From Roseivirga sp. UBA6061 (lineage in GTDB: Bacteria; Bacteroidota; Bacteroidia; Cytophagales; Cyclobacteriaceae), in NCBI GenBank assembly GCA_002427745.1, contig DIYF01000114.1, positions 30,514-45,089 on the forward strand: a stretch of 14,576 nt of DNA, in the 5' to 3' direction. Of the stretch, positions 1-6,990 are shown one piece after another. The notes under the pieces are model-generated. The model was not told where the DNA came from. It ran no database searches and saw only the letters and a program-made list of their open reading frames with translations. The number at the start of each line of letters is the position of its first letter. The stretch's first letter is position 1. The position numbers and the translations under genes are program-made.

Positions 1-28
1 TCGGTAATCGGTAATCGGTAATCGGTAT
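1..28. repeat. Heptamer tandem repeat (tcggtaa), truncated at window edge
   Basis: Three exact copies of tcggtaa at 1-7, 8-14 and 15-21 are followed by a one-mismatch fourth copy, tcggtat, at 22-28. The array may continue to the left of the window. The stretch 10-32 recurs at 1044-1066 with 20 of 23 bases identical, so it belongs to a wider repeat family around the asparaginase gene. No spacer structure like a CRISPR array is present. Confidence 0.85.
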
Positions 29-204
29 TCAGAGGTGACTCATGAATATTCGATATTGGTTTTATTGAGTTATGTTATCATCCGGGCATAGGCCTATTGT
101 CTGTTTATAAACTTCCAAAAACGGGTCCTAATATGATTGAAAGCCAAAGGAAAATTCCAACTCTTAAGCTTAAGGCTCGTGTCTGCACTCTTGCCATCAA
201 GGAG

Positions 205-316
205 GGCGGCAAAACCGAAAACAGTGCGAAATACAAGTCTGTTGGATTTGGCACGCGTGGGCCTTGTGCGGAGATCCCGATAGCCATCGGGAAAGACTTG
301 GATTTGGTGTTTTCGG
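205..316. repeat. REP-like nested inverted-repeat element in a 543-bp non-coding stretch
   Basis: The first 543 bases hold no convincing gene. Within them is a set of nested inverted arms around a central hairpin. The hairpin is tcccgat (275-281), loop agcc, atcggga (286-292). Outside it lie aagtct (235-240) with agactt (294-299), then ccgaaaaca (215-223) with tgttttcgg (308-316). A direct repeat, ttggatttgg, is at 242-251 and 298-307. Open frames cross the region on both strands (97-354 forward, 105-506 reverse). Both are low-complexity readings of the palindrome, so I do not call them genes. The tcccgat-type palindrome resembles intergenic repeats common in this phylum (recollection, not checked). 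Confidence 0.55.
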
Positions 317-437
317 AAAGGCTTTTTCCGTCAGTTTTTGGCCTCAAAAAGTGACAATAAACTTGTGTCAATATGAGAAAGGACATTATTACTAAGAGGG
401 GTTCCCTTTGAAAACCATTTTCTAACGGTAATTGCGG

Positions 438-484
438 ACTGATTTTCTCATTACCGATATCCTGATAACTTGCCTGTTCAATTG
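438..484. repeat. 47-bp dispersed repeat, copy A (upstream of asparaginase)
   Basis: Aligned without gaps to 1069-1115, 38 of 47 bases are identical. Both copies share the cores accgatat and ctgataac. This copy lies 59 bases before the asparaginase start and the other lies just after its stop, so the gene sits between two direct copies. No coding potential is visible. Confidence 0.75.
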
Positions 485-543
485 TACTGGTATCTGAACC
501 TGTCACCGTTTCGGCTACCGATAAAAACTAACTATAGCACCCT

Positions 544-1032
544 ATGAAAATCCTGATCATCCAAACAGGAGGCACCATCGATAAAGACTATCCTCAAAAG
601 AACAAAGGCTATGCCTTTGAGATTGACGAACCTGCGGCAGCCAGAATCCTCGAGAATGCCGAACCGGGCTTTCAATACGAGATCAACAGTCTGCTGAAAA
701 AAGACAGTCTGGACATTACGGATAAAGATCGCGCCATCATCAAGGCCCTCTGTGAGCAGGCCGATCTTGCGAAAATCATCATCACCCATGGCTCCGATAC
801 CCTGGTGGAAACGGCTCGTTTTATCGGGAGTATTCCGGGCAAAACCATCATCCTGATGGGGGCTTACAGGCCGGAAAGATTCACTAATTCCGATGCCGCT
901 TTTAACCTGGGAGTAGCCATAGGGGCTCTCAATATTCTGGAAGAAGGCACGTTTGTTGCGATGAATGGTAAAGTAATGGATCCGGCTCGTTGCAGGAAAA
1001 ACAGTAAAACGGGTCAGTTTGAGGAGAAATGA
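544..1032 (+). CDS. Short single-domain asparaginase-like protein
   Basis: This 162-residue cytoplasmic protein corresponds to the N-terminal catalytic domain of the L-asparaginase/glutaminase family, which hydrolyses asparagine to aspartate and ammonia. Visible family motifs are TGGTI at 8-12 (nucleophile Thr region), HGSDTLVETA at 82-91 (second Thr-Asp pair), and GAYRP at 106-110 with NSDAAFNLG downstream. MNGKVMDPARCRK at 140-152 places K152 where the catalytic lysine of the bacterial enzymes falls. Classical enzymes are about 330 residues and have a second domain that helps complete the active site of a neighbouring subunit. That domain is absent here. There is no signal peptide. The ATG at 544 begins directly with the first beta strand, so the start is secure. 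No Shine-Dalgarno sequence is seen. Stand-alone versions of this length exist as a family, so I read it as intact rather than truncated. The true substrate is uncertain. Confidence 0.85.
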   Translation: MKILIIQTGGTIDKDYPQKNKGYAFEIDEPAAARILENAEPGFQYEINSLLKKDSLDITDKDRAIIKALCEQADLAKIIITHGSDTLVETARFIGSIPGKTIILMGAYRPERFTNSDAAFNLGVAIGALNILEEGTFVAMNGKVMDPARCRKNSKTGQFEEK

Positions 1033-1043
1033 GGGAGGTATTG

Positions 1044-1115
1044 GGTAATGTGTAATCAGTATTCAGTAACTGATTTCCTGATAACCGATATACTGATAAC
1101 CTGTCCGTTGAATGG
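1044..1115. repeat. Dispersed repeat, copy B (downstream of asparaginase)
   Basis: Bases 1044-1066 match 10-32 at 20 of 23 positions, and 1069-1115 match 438-484 at 38 of 47. Here the two parts are contiguous; upstream of the gene they are about 400 bases apart, with the REP-like element between them. The block starts 11 bases after the asparaginase stop codon. The unit is itself partly self-complementary (tcagt-a-actga at its centre). Confidence 0.7.
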
Positions 1116-1302
1116 AAGGTGATTGGTACTATACAACTGCTCAAACCAGAATTATGCCTGACAAAAATAAAGCTGGCCTTCAAATCTGATGAATGAGTAT
1201 ATTTCGGAGTTGGATCAGTGTAGCAGACTCATCATGAGTCGTTTCTGATTCAGCATCGATTGCACTCAAAGTAAACAGATTGGGGTAACTACGGTTTATT
1301 GT

Positions 1303-1441
1303 AAGTCTGTCTACAAAGTCAGTTTCTGAAAATCAGTATTGGCCCATACCCTGAAGGGGTCGGATTTTCAATGGCTTACCCCTTTAGGGGTGGGGGCAAA
1401 AGGCATTGAAACCTTTATGAGGTAATTATAGAGACAGACTT
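1303..1441. repeat. Nested inverted-repeat structure upstream of the subtilase
   Basis: The 441-bp gap between the asparaginase and the protease holds copy B of the dispersed repeat and this structure. Outer arms are aagtctgtct (1303-1312) and agacagactt (1432-1441), a perfect 10-bp inverted repeat. Middle arms are tttcaatg (1366-1373) and cattgaaa (1404-1411), 8 bp. The inner hairpin is acccc-ttta-ggggt (1378-1391). A second similar motif, accctgaaggggt, lies at 1348-1360. It ends 32 bases before the protease ATG, so it may be part of a leader, or it may be an inserted repeat. Which one cannot be told from a single copy. Confidence 0.6.
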
Positions 1442-1473
1442 TCAATAGGGACGGAAGTCAAAAAACGATAAGT

Positions 1474-3114
1474 ATGAAGAAGTTAATGTGTTTGGCACTG
1501 TGTGTCGGGTTGGTATTTAGTGGAGTCGCGCAGACATCAGTGGTGACACTGCCAGCCAATGAACCACCCAAAAACTGGTTTAATCTGGACCCAGAAACGG
1601 ATCAGCTAAATGGTGTGAGTACCGAAAAGGCCTATGAGCTGCTGAAAGACAGAACTGGCCAGACGGTAGTCGTTGCCGTGATCGATTCAGGTATTGACAT
1701 TGAGCATGAAGACCTGAAGGCGGTTGTCTGGGTCAACAAAGATGAAATACCAGGCAATGGTATTGATGATGACAACAACGGCTATATCGATGACGTCCAT
1801 GGCTGGAACTTTCTGGGGGGCAAGGACGGTCGCAACATAAACTACGAAACGCTGGAAATCACCCGCCTCTATCGCGAGCTGAAGAATAAATTTGAGGGAG
1901 TAGACGCGAAGGAAGTATCTGAGGAAGATAAGGTCCAGTATGATATGTGGAAGGAGATCAAGGCAGAGTTTGAAGCGGAGTCAGGTGAAGCATTAAATCA
2001 GTTTAGCGTCTATGATGGTATCACCCGGGCGGTAACGCGGTATAACAAGCTTTTTGAGGCCTATCTGGATACGGATGAAGTGACCTATCAGAAGATCAGC
2101 AAAATCAATTCAAAGGATGCGATTATTGATGTAAGCAAGCGTCATATGATGGTGATCTTTGAGGCCACTGATGAATCTTTGCCCTTGACCGATTTGGTAG
2201 ATGCTCTGCAGTCAGACATGAAGCAACTGGAAGAACCAGCCAAATACTCTTATAATGTGGATTTTGATCCCCGTGATATTGTGGGCGATGATCCGAATAA
2301 GCTGGACGAGAAGGGCTATGGCAACAATGACGTGATAGGTCTGGAAACGGATAACTTTCATGGTACACACGTTGCCGGAATTATCGCAGCCAGCAGAGGA
2401 AATGGCATAGGTATGGATGGCGTGGCCAGCAATGTGCAGATCATGGCACTGAGAGCCGTACCCAGTGGTGATGAAAGAGACAAAGATGTGGCCAATGCCA
2501 TTCGATATGCTGTGGATAATGGGGCACAGATCGTAAATATGAGCTTTGGTAAGAGCTTTTCTCCTAACCGCGAATATGTATCAGAGGCCATAGCCTATGC
2601 GGCCGAAAAAGGAGTGTTGCTGGTGCATGCAGCAGGTAACTCAGCAGAGAATATCGATCAGGAAAATAACTTCCCGAACGACAAGTTTGGAAAAGATAAT
2701 AACTGGGACCACTGGGTAGAGGTAGGTGCTTCTTCCTGGGGAGCTGAGGGTGAATACATAGGTGGCTTCAGCAACTTCGGTCGCAAGTCTGTAGACCTGT
2801 TTGCTCCTGGCGTAGCGATTTATTCTACCGCCCCCGGAAATGAATATCAGGACGCTCAGGGCACCAGTATGGCATCTCCCGTAGTAGCAGGGGTAGCAGC
2901 CATGTTGCTCTCTCACTTTCCCGAGCTTACGGCTGATCAGCTCAAAGATGTGATGATGCGCTCTGTCAGAAGAATTAAACGCCTGAAGGTGATAGAACCC
3001 GGCTCTGTCAATAAAGAAGTCAACTTCTCTAAACTGTCGGTATCAGGGGGCATCGTAAACGCCTATGAAGCCGTAAAGCTGGCCATGTCTATGGAGATGA
3101 AGAACGGGAAGTAA
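1474..3114 (+). CDS. Exported subtilisin-like S8 family serine protease
   Basis: This 546-residue endopeptidase has a signal peptide at about 1-20 (MKK, hydrophobic core, then GVAQT), so it acts in the periplasm or outside the cell. The S8 triad is complete: D71 in VVAVIDSGIDIEHEDLK, H296 in NFHGTHVAGIIAA, and S465 in GTSMASPVVAGVAA. The oxyanion-hole Asn is N389 in HAAGNS. The protein opens with PKNWFNLDPETD and carries GIDDDNNGYIDDVHGWNF after the Asp motif, both typical of Bacteroidota subtilases (family knowledge). Asp and His are about 225 residues apart. That is far more than the roughly 30-60 of classical subtilisins, because of a charged, helix-rich insertion at about 120-285. No obvious inhibitor propeptide precedes the catalytic domain, and no C-terminal sorting domain follows it. 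The ATG at 1474 is the only start giving the signal peptide. The gene appears to stand alone. Confidence 0.95.
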   Translation: MKKLMCLALCVGLVFSGVAQTSVVTLPANEPPKNWFNLDPETDQLNGVSTEKAYELLKDRTGQTVVVAVIDSGIDIEHEDLKAVVWVNKDEIPGNGIDDDNNGYIDDVHGWNFLGGKDGRNINYETLEITRLYRELKNKFEGVDAKEVSEEDKVQYDMWKEIKAEFEAESGEALNQFSVYDGITRAVTRYNKLFEAYLDTDEVTYQKISKINSKDAIIDVSKRHMMVIFEATDESLPLTDLVDALQSDMKQLEEPAKYSYNVDFDPRDIVGDDPNKLDEKGYGNNDVIGLETDNFHGTHVAGIIAASRGNGIGMDGVASNVQIMALRAVPSGDERDKDVANAIRYAVDNGAQIVNMSFGKSFSPNREYVSEAIAYAAEKGVLLVHAAGNSAENIDQENNFPNDKFGKDNNWDHWVEVGASSWGAEGEYIGGFSNFGRKSVDLFAPGVAIYSTAPGNEYQDAQGTSMASPVVAGVAAMLLSHFPELTADQLKDVMMRSVRRIKRLKVIEPGSVNKEVNFSKLSVSGGIVNAYEAVKLAMSMEMKNGK

Positions 3115-3134
3115 ACGATAGACAAGCATACTAC

Positions 3135-3226
3135 ATGACAGATTAATAGAAACACCATCACCTCCTTCTCCTTTAAGAGAGGACCGGGGTGAGGTCAAAC
3201 AATGAATATTTCTATTAATCTGTCAT
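3135..3226. repeat. 92-bp element with perfect 18-bp inverted ends
   Basis: The arms atgacagattaatagaaa (3135-3152) and tttctattaatctgtcat (3209-3226) are exact reverse complements over 18 bp. They enclose 56 bases with a weaker internal dyad (ctcctttaagagag around 3168-3182). The arms stop matching immediately outside and inside these limits. The element begins 20 bases after the protease stop codon. It could fold as a long stem at the 3' end of that transcript, but no T-run follows, so it is not a classical terminator. It also has the form of a small non-autonomous inverted-repeat element. The rest of the 317-bp gap, 3227-3431, shows nothing I can support; the forward frame crossing 3254-3445 is not a credible gene. 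Confidence 0.8.
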
Positions 3227-3431
3227 AAGCAGATAATTGTAGCAATCCCTTCTATGACGAGGGCATCACAGAGGCTTACCTTGTCTGCAACTCAAAAGGG
3301 ATTAGCGGGCTGTAGAAGCTTGTATGACACCACCTCAGTATTTCATCATGGCAAGTTGAGTTTTATTTCGAAATTTGACTCCAAATCCGGAATGTATCGT
3401 CTTCATAGCGAAGCATTCTTCAGAGGGCTAT

Positions 3432-4556
3432 ATGGAAGTATCTGATATCATAGATGTAGTAGGCATATCGCAGGGTATTATCCTGGGGATACTGATTTTT
3501 CTCAACAGGCCTGATAATTCCAAAACTTACACCTACCTGAGCCTTTACCTGCTGTCCATTGGGTTGACTTCTGCTCTTTCCGTACTGGAAGACTGGGATG
3601 TATTCCTTACCTATACCTGGCTCTATTTTGCTCCGGTCAATTTCTTCTTCATTTTTCCGGTATTGCTCTATCTCTATACCCGTGAGGTATCGGGCTTTCC
3701 CAGAGAGCAGGTTACCTGGAAGCTGTTTGTACCCGGAATTCTGGAGTTCATCGTCTGGTCAGTATTGCTTGGCTTTGCCCTTGCGGGAAAGGCCCCTGAC
3801 CTTGATTCAGATGCCTACGCCATCTTTGAAGGGCTATACTACCTGGCTGCTTTTATTTTTATGATCACCTACCTCATCAGGGTGATCCGATTTATCACCA
3901 GGGTAAAGAAGAAGGCTGAGGATAACTTCTCGTCTATGACGCGAAAGACACTTTCCTGGCTGAGGATCGGTTGCTTCTTTTTACTGGCTACCTTTCTTTT
4001 TCCTTTTATAGACGAAATAGAGCCCGGTCTTGAAGAGAGTACCTACTATGCCGAAGCCCTGATCAATTCTACCATGTTGTTCTGGCTGGCCATTCATGGT
4101 TATAAACAGACCGTTGTGCTCAATCTTCAAAACCGCCAGCCACTTGCAGAGTCTCAGCCCCGGGTGAAAGTGGAGCCCGGACAGGAAACCAAAGTGATTC
4201 CGCTGGAAAGTGACAAGGTTCTTTTTGATCAGCTTACGGAATTGATGACAAGTAAGGAGCTCTTCAAAAGGGCAGAACTTACCCTCTCCGAGTTGGCAAG
4301 CGAGATGGGCTTGCACCAAAAACAACTGTCCTTTATTATCAATCACTTTGCGGGCAAAAACTTCTTCAACTTCGTGAATGAGTTCAGGGTAAAAGAAGCC
4401 CAGAACCTGCTGTTGGACGAGAAGTATGCGCACCTGAGTGTATTGGGAATTGCCTTCGAAGCGGGGTTCAACAGCAAGGCTACTTTCAATGCCTCTTTCA
4501 AAAAAGTCACAGGTCAGACTCCCCGTCAGTTTAAAACTTCCAGGCAATCTGCCTAG
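3432..4556 (+). CDS. Seven-transmembrane AraC-family transcriptional regulator
   Basis: This 374-residue inner-membrane one-component regulator has seven hydrophobic spans at roughly 5-25, 33-52, 60-82, 98-118, 131-157, 174-193 and 206-223. A charged linker (about 228-258) and a cytoplasmic AraC-type DNA-binding domain (about 262-370) follow. The first HTH is around LTLSELASEMGLHQKQLS (283-300). The second is around SVLGIAFEAGFNSKATFN (336-353), followed by the family signature FKKVTGQTPRQFK (356-368). The frame is open back to 3375, but the ATG at 3432 puts a membrane segment directly at the N terminus and is preferred. The architecture is common in Bacteroidota, where the ligand of the membrane half is generally unknown. 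Two palindromes just after its stop codon and before the four-gene operon are natural candidate targets (inference). Confidence 0.9.
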   Translation: MEVSDIIDVVGISQGIILGILIFLNRPDNSKTYTYLSLYLLSIGLTSALSVLEDWDVFLTYTWLYFAPVNFFFIFPVLLYLYTREVSGFPREQVTWKLFVPGILEFIVWSVLLGFALAGKAPDLDSDAYAIFEGLYYLAAFIFMITYLIRVIRFITRVKKKAEDNFSSMTRKTLSWLRIGCFFLLATFLFPFIDEIEPGLEESTYYAEALINSTMLFWLAIHGYKQTVVLNLQNRQPLAESQPRVKVEPGQETKVIPLESDKVLFDQLTELMTSKELFKRAELTLSELASEMGLHQKQLSFIINHFAGKNFFNFVNEFRVKEAQNLLLDEKYAHLSVLGIAFEAGFNSKATFNASFKKVTGQTPRQFKTSRQSA

Positions 4557-4577
4557 CCGGAATCATGTCTGAAAAAA

Positions 4578-4597
4578 GTCTGACTTTCTTCTCAGAC
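4578..4597. promoter_or_regulatory. Candidate operator palindrome 1 (gtctga-N8-tcagac)
   Basis: Six-base arms gtctga (4578-4583) and tcagac (4592-4597) are separated by eight bases. A third half-site, gtctga, lies at 4567-4572, eleven bases upstream in direct orientation. The site sits 22 bases after the AraC-type gene and ahead of the envelope operon. Its right half can instead pair with the next palindrome: tcagacct (4592-4599) is complementary to aggtctga (4627-4634). The pair could therefore also act as alternative RNA hairpins. Confidence 0.45.
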
Positions 4598-4628
4598 CTT
4601 TAAAATCCGGGTTTTTTGGCCTGAATAG

Positions 4629-4650
4629 GTCTGACTTCTTGATGTCAGAC
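4629..4650. promoter_or_regulatory. Candidate operator palindrome 2 (gtctgac-N8-gtcagac)
   Basis: Seven-base arms gtctgac (4629-4635) and gtcagac (4644-4650) are perfect reverse complements with an eight-base spacer. The centre is 52 bp from the centre of palindrome 1, about five helical turns, so proteins on both would lie on the same face of the helix. It ends 53 bases before the first ATG of the operon. A role as a binding site for the adjacent AraC-type regulator is inference; a hairpin in the transcript is the alternative. Confidence 0.45.
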
Positions 4651-4703
4651 ATTATATCCTATCGTGTTGCCGAGGTTTGAAGCATCAACAAACAAGTAAC
4701 ACA

Positions 4704-5537
4704 ATGACAAGGTCAATACTATGGCTATGGGGTTTGCTTCTGCTGGGGCAGGGCCTGATAGCCCAGGAAAATGAAAACGCAAAAACAGGGTTCTGGGAGC
4801 TCAGACTTGGTATCGGAGTAGATCGTTTCCAGGACTCCAAAAACTCACCGCTAAAGCTCAGTGGCACCGATGTTCCTATTGGTATTTACAGAGGTAGAAT
4901 TACGGATAAAAGTATATCTACCGGGGGGCTGGAAATACGCAGTTCCGAGCTGAGTACTTCCGTTAATGAACAGGTGACGCTGTCGAATGGAGAGGTGAAT
5001 CTTCATTTCGAATACCTGAGAAAGCTATCCGCTCAAACCAGCCTTTTTGATACCTGGTACCTGGGAGGAAGGGTCGATTTCAGAAGGCAGAATCTGGAGA
5101 ATGAATTACTGGGTAATAACAGTGTCAATGTCTTCTTCAACACCTCTCTTTCTGTGGTCAACAGAGTAGAGCGAACCGTTCGAACACTGGGCAAGGATGC
5201 CCGGTTAAGCTATACCCTCTCTCTGTCACTGCTTAACTATGTAAAGGAAGACAACTCCTTCAGCTTTGCAGCACCGCAGCAGGCCCTGGAAGATGGTGTC
5301 TACAACACACAGGATTTTGAGCACAGCCTTTTCGAATATGGAGAAGTGACCAGCCTGAATAGTTTTATACAGCTGAGATCACGACTGGCTCTGCATTTTC
5401 CGGCAAAAAGAAGATCATCCTGGGAGCTGGCCTATGAGTGGCAGTTTCGAAACTATGCTCAGGTAGATCAGCTGGGAATCGCCAGCGCCTCGCATAACCT
5501 CAGTATCTCCTACCACTTACCTAAAAAGAAGAATTAA
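4704..5537 (+). CDS. Exported beta-rich protein, probable outer-membrane barrel, unknown function
   Basis: The 277-residue protein has a clear signal peptide (about 1-20, hydrophobic LWLWGLLLLGQGLIAQ, cleavage after AQ). The mature part alternates polar and hydrophobic or aromatic residues in short stretches (FWELRLGIGVD, GEVNLHFEYL, TWYLGGRVDFR, RLSYTLSLSLLNYV, SWELAYEWQFRNY, HNLSISYHL). This pattern suggests a small outer-membrane beta-barrel. I recognise no named family. The frame is open back to a TTG at 4677, but the ATG at 4704 gives a normal signal peptide and is chosen. It is the first gene of a tightly packed run: the next ATG follows the stop codon after one base, so the products are very probably made together with the S41 lipoprotein. 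Confidence 0.75.
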   Translation: MTRSILWLWGLLLLGQGLIAQENENAKTGFWELRLGIGVDRFQDSKNSPLKLSGTDVPIGIYRGRITDKSISTGGLEIRSSELSTSVNEQVTLSNGEVNLHFEYLRKLSAQTSLFDTWYLGGRVDFRRQNLENELLGNNSVNVFFNTSLSVVNRVERTVRTLGKDARLSYTLSLSLLNYVKEDNSFSFAAPQQALEDGVYNTQDFEHSLFEYGEVTSLNSFIQLRSRLALHFPAKRRSSWELAYEWQFRNYAQVDQLGIASASHNLSISYHLPKKKN

Positions 5538-5538
5538 G

Positions 5539-6543
5539 ATGAAGAACCGATATATCATAATACTGGCAGGGGTGCTTGCTATCTGGAGTACTGCTTGCGA
5601 AGAAATTGCTTTTGAGCCACAGCCCGAGGCTACCAATGTACAGGTGTATGAAGAGTTTTGGCGCGTATTCAGCGACAAGTATGCCATGTTTGAAGCGAAA
5701 GGAGTCAACTGGCAGAATACTTATAACGTCACGCGAAACCTGGTAGACAATACCATTTCTGAAGATTCTCTTTTCTCTGTTTTGGGCTCCATGACGGTAT
5801 CACTTCGGGACGCACATACAGCCCTTATCGATCCGGTCAATGGAACGGAGTCGGTTTTTGATATCCAGGAAGGTTTTCCTGAAAACCTGGATGAAGAGCT
5901 GATCAGCCGTGAGTACCTGAAAGGTACTGAGAAAACCCTGGGGGGTTTTGTGTATGCCATGCTGCCGGATAACATCGGCTACATTGTCTTCCGCGACTTT
6001 CAAAGCGTTGTGCTGGATGAAGAACTGGATCAAATCCTGACGGAGTTCAAAGACACCAAAGGCATCATCCTGGATGTAAGAGGCAATACGGGAGGAGATC
6101 CTTTTGGGGCTGGAAAAATCGCTTCTCACTTTACGGAGCAGGAAGTCTTCGCAGGCTTTGAAAGATTTAAAACGGGTCCGGGAGCTACTGATTTTGCTGA
6201 TAGTCCCTTTACACTGCTGCCCACTACCGGAGTTGCCTATACCAAACCTATGGCAGTGCTGACTAACCGGCTTTGCTACAGTGCCACCACCACGCTTTTA
6301 TACCTGATGGACCCCATGCTGAATGTAACTTTTATCGGAGGCCGTACAGGTGGTGGAAGTGGTTCAGTAGCCGATGGTCAGTTGATCAATGGCTGGTACT
6401 ATTCCCTCTCTGTGAGCGAATTTATAGATGCCCGTGGCAGGCACCTGGATGATGGGGTGGATCCCGACATTCTGGTAGACCTGGATCCTGATAATACCAA
6501 CCGCGATGAAATTATAGAAAGAGCCCTGCTCGAATTGAATTAA
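5539..6543 (+). CDS. S41-family (tail-specific/tricorn-like) peptidase, lipoprotein
   Basis: The 334-residue protein has an N-terminal hydrophobic segment ending at WSTAC, so C20 is probably lipidated and the protein anchored in the envelope. Residues about 35-100 resemble the helical N-terminal part of S41 enzymes (EEFWRVFSDKYAMFE, LRDAHTALIDP). Residues about 143-315 form the S41 core. They include NIGYIVFRDF at 145-154, GIILDVRGNTGG at 175-186 and the nucleophile region TNRLCYSATTTLL at 242-254 (candidate S248). GGRTGGGSGS (267-276) and DGVDPDILV (305-313) follow. The Lys of the Ser-Lys dyad of CtpA-type enzymes would fall near 271, where there is Gly. H93 in DAHT could serve in a tricorn-like mechanism. 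No PDZ domain is evident. The gene starts one base after the preceding stop codon. Substrate unknown. Confidence 0.88.
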   Translation: MKNRYIIILAGVLAIWSTACEEIAFEPQPEATNVQVYEEFWRVFSDKYAMFEAKGVNWQNTYNVTRNLVDNTISEDSLFSVLGSMTVSLRDAHTALIDPVNGTESVFDIQEGFPENLDEELISREYLKGTEKTLGGFVYAMLPDNIGYIVFRDFQSVVLDEELDQILTEFKDTKGIILDVRGNTGGDPFGAGKIASHFTEQEVFAGFERFKTGPGATDFADSPFTLLPTTGVAYTKPMAVLTNRLCYSATTTLLYLMDPMLNVTFIGGRTGGGSGSVADGQLINGWYYSLSVSEFIDARGRHLDDGVDPDILVDLDPDNTNRDEIIERALLELN

Positions 6544-6558
6544 TAACCAAACCAGAAA

Positions 6559-6990
6559 ATGAAAACAGTGATGAGAAACAATATAACCACTCTGATATTT
6601 ACCATCGCCTTTATGGCACTTGCCAACCTGACCATGGCCCAAAAAGGGGCCTATACCCTGGAGAATTACGATAAAGATGCCATGCCTAAGTATGTGGTGC
6701 TGGTGGCCGAGAAAGGAGGTTTCATCTTTGGCTCAGAAGTACAGGTAGAAAGGCGCAGGTCAAAATCTAAAAAAACCTTAAAGTGGCTGCAGGACTATCT
6801 TTATGAAAACAAGGCATCCAGAAACCTGACTGACCTGCTGAACACGATGGACGAACTGAGCTTTGAGTTCATTGACTTTGTGGAGAGCTCAAGCAACGGA
6901 GTAGGTGTGGGTACCGGTGATGATGTGGATGTAACGGGTACTTCAGCCAAAAACCGAATCCTGTTTGTGTTCAAAAAGAAAGATGACTGA
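6559..6990 (+). CDS. Small exported protein of unknown function
   Basis: The 143-residue protein has a signal peptide at about 1-27 (hydrophobic core, then ANLTMAQ). The mature part is about 115 residues. It contains a beta-type stretch with a Gly-Gly turn (KYVVLVAEKGGFIFGSEV), a basic segment (ERRRSKSKKTLKWL), a helical middle (YENKASRNLTDLLNTMDEL), and a Gly/Ser/Asp-rich loop before a final strand (KNRILFVFKKKDD). I recognise no family. It starts 15 bases after the S41 gene, and its stop codon overlaps the next ATG by one base. It is therefore translationally coupled to the ClpP-like lipoprotein and may be its partner (inference). A second ATG four codons in is possible. Confidence 0.8.
   Translation: MKTVMRNNITTLIFTIAFMALANLTMAQKGAYTLENYDKDAMPKYVVLVAEKGGFIFGSEVQVERRRSKSKKTLKWLQDYLYENKASRNLTDLLNTMDELSFEFIDFVESSSNGVGVGTGDDVDVTGTSAKNRILFVFKKKDD

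Noticed and set aside
1..28. Possible CRISPR-like array
   Set aside because: The units are 7 bases with no spacers; this is a simple tandem repeat.
97..506. Open frames of 85 residues (+, 97-354) and 133 residues (-, 105-506)
   Set aside because: Both are readings of the same palindromic repeat element on opposite strands, with no domain, no signal and no upstream context of a gene.
3135..3226. Intrinsic terminator for the subtilase gene
   Set aside because: The stem is AT-rich with a 56-base loop and no T-run after it, so a classical terminator is not supported.
3254..3445. A 63-residue forward frame before the AraC-type gene
   Set aside because: It overlaps the start of the regulator in another frame, has no recognisable feature, and lies in ordinary intergenic DNA.
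3981..4547. Long reverse-strand frame (188 residues) under the AraC-type gene
   Set aside because: It is an antisense shadow of a well-supported HTH coding region and has no family motif.
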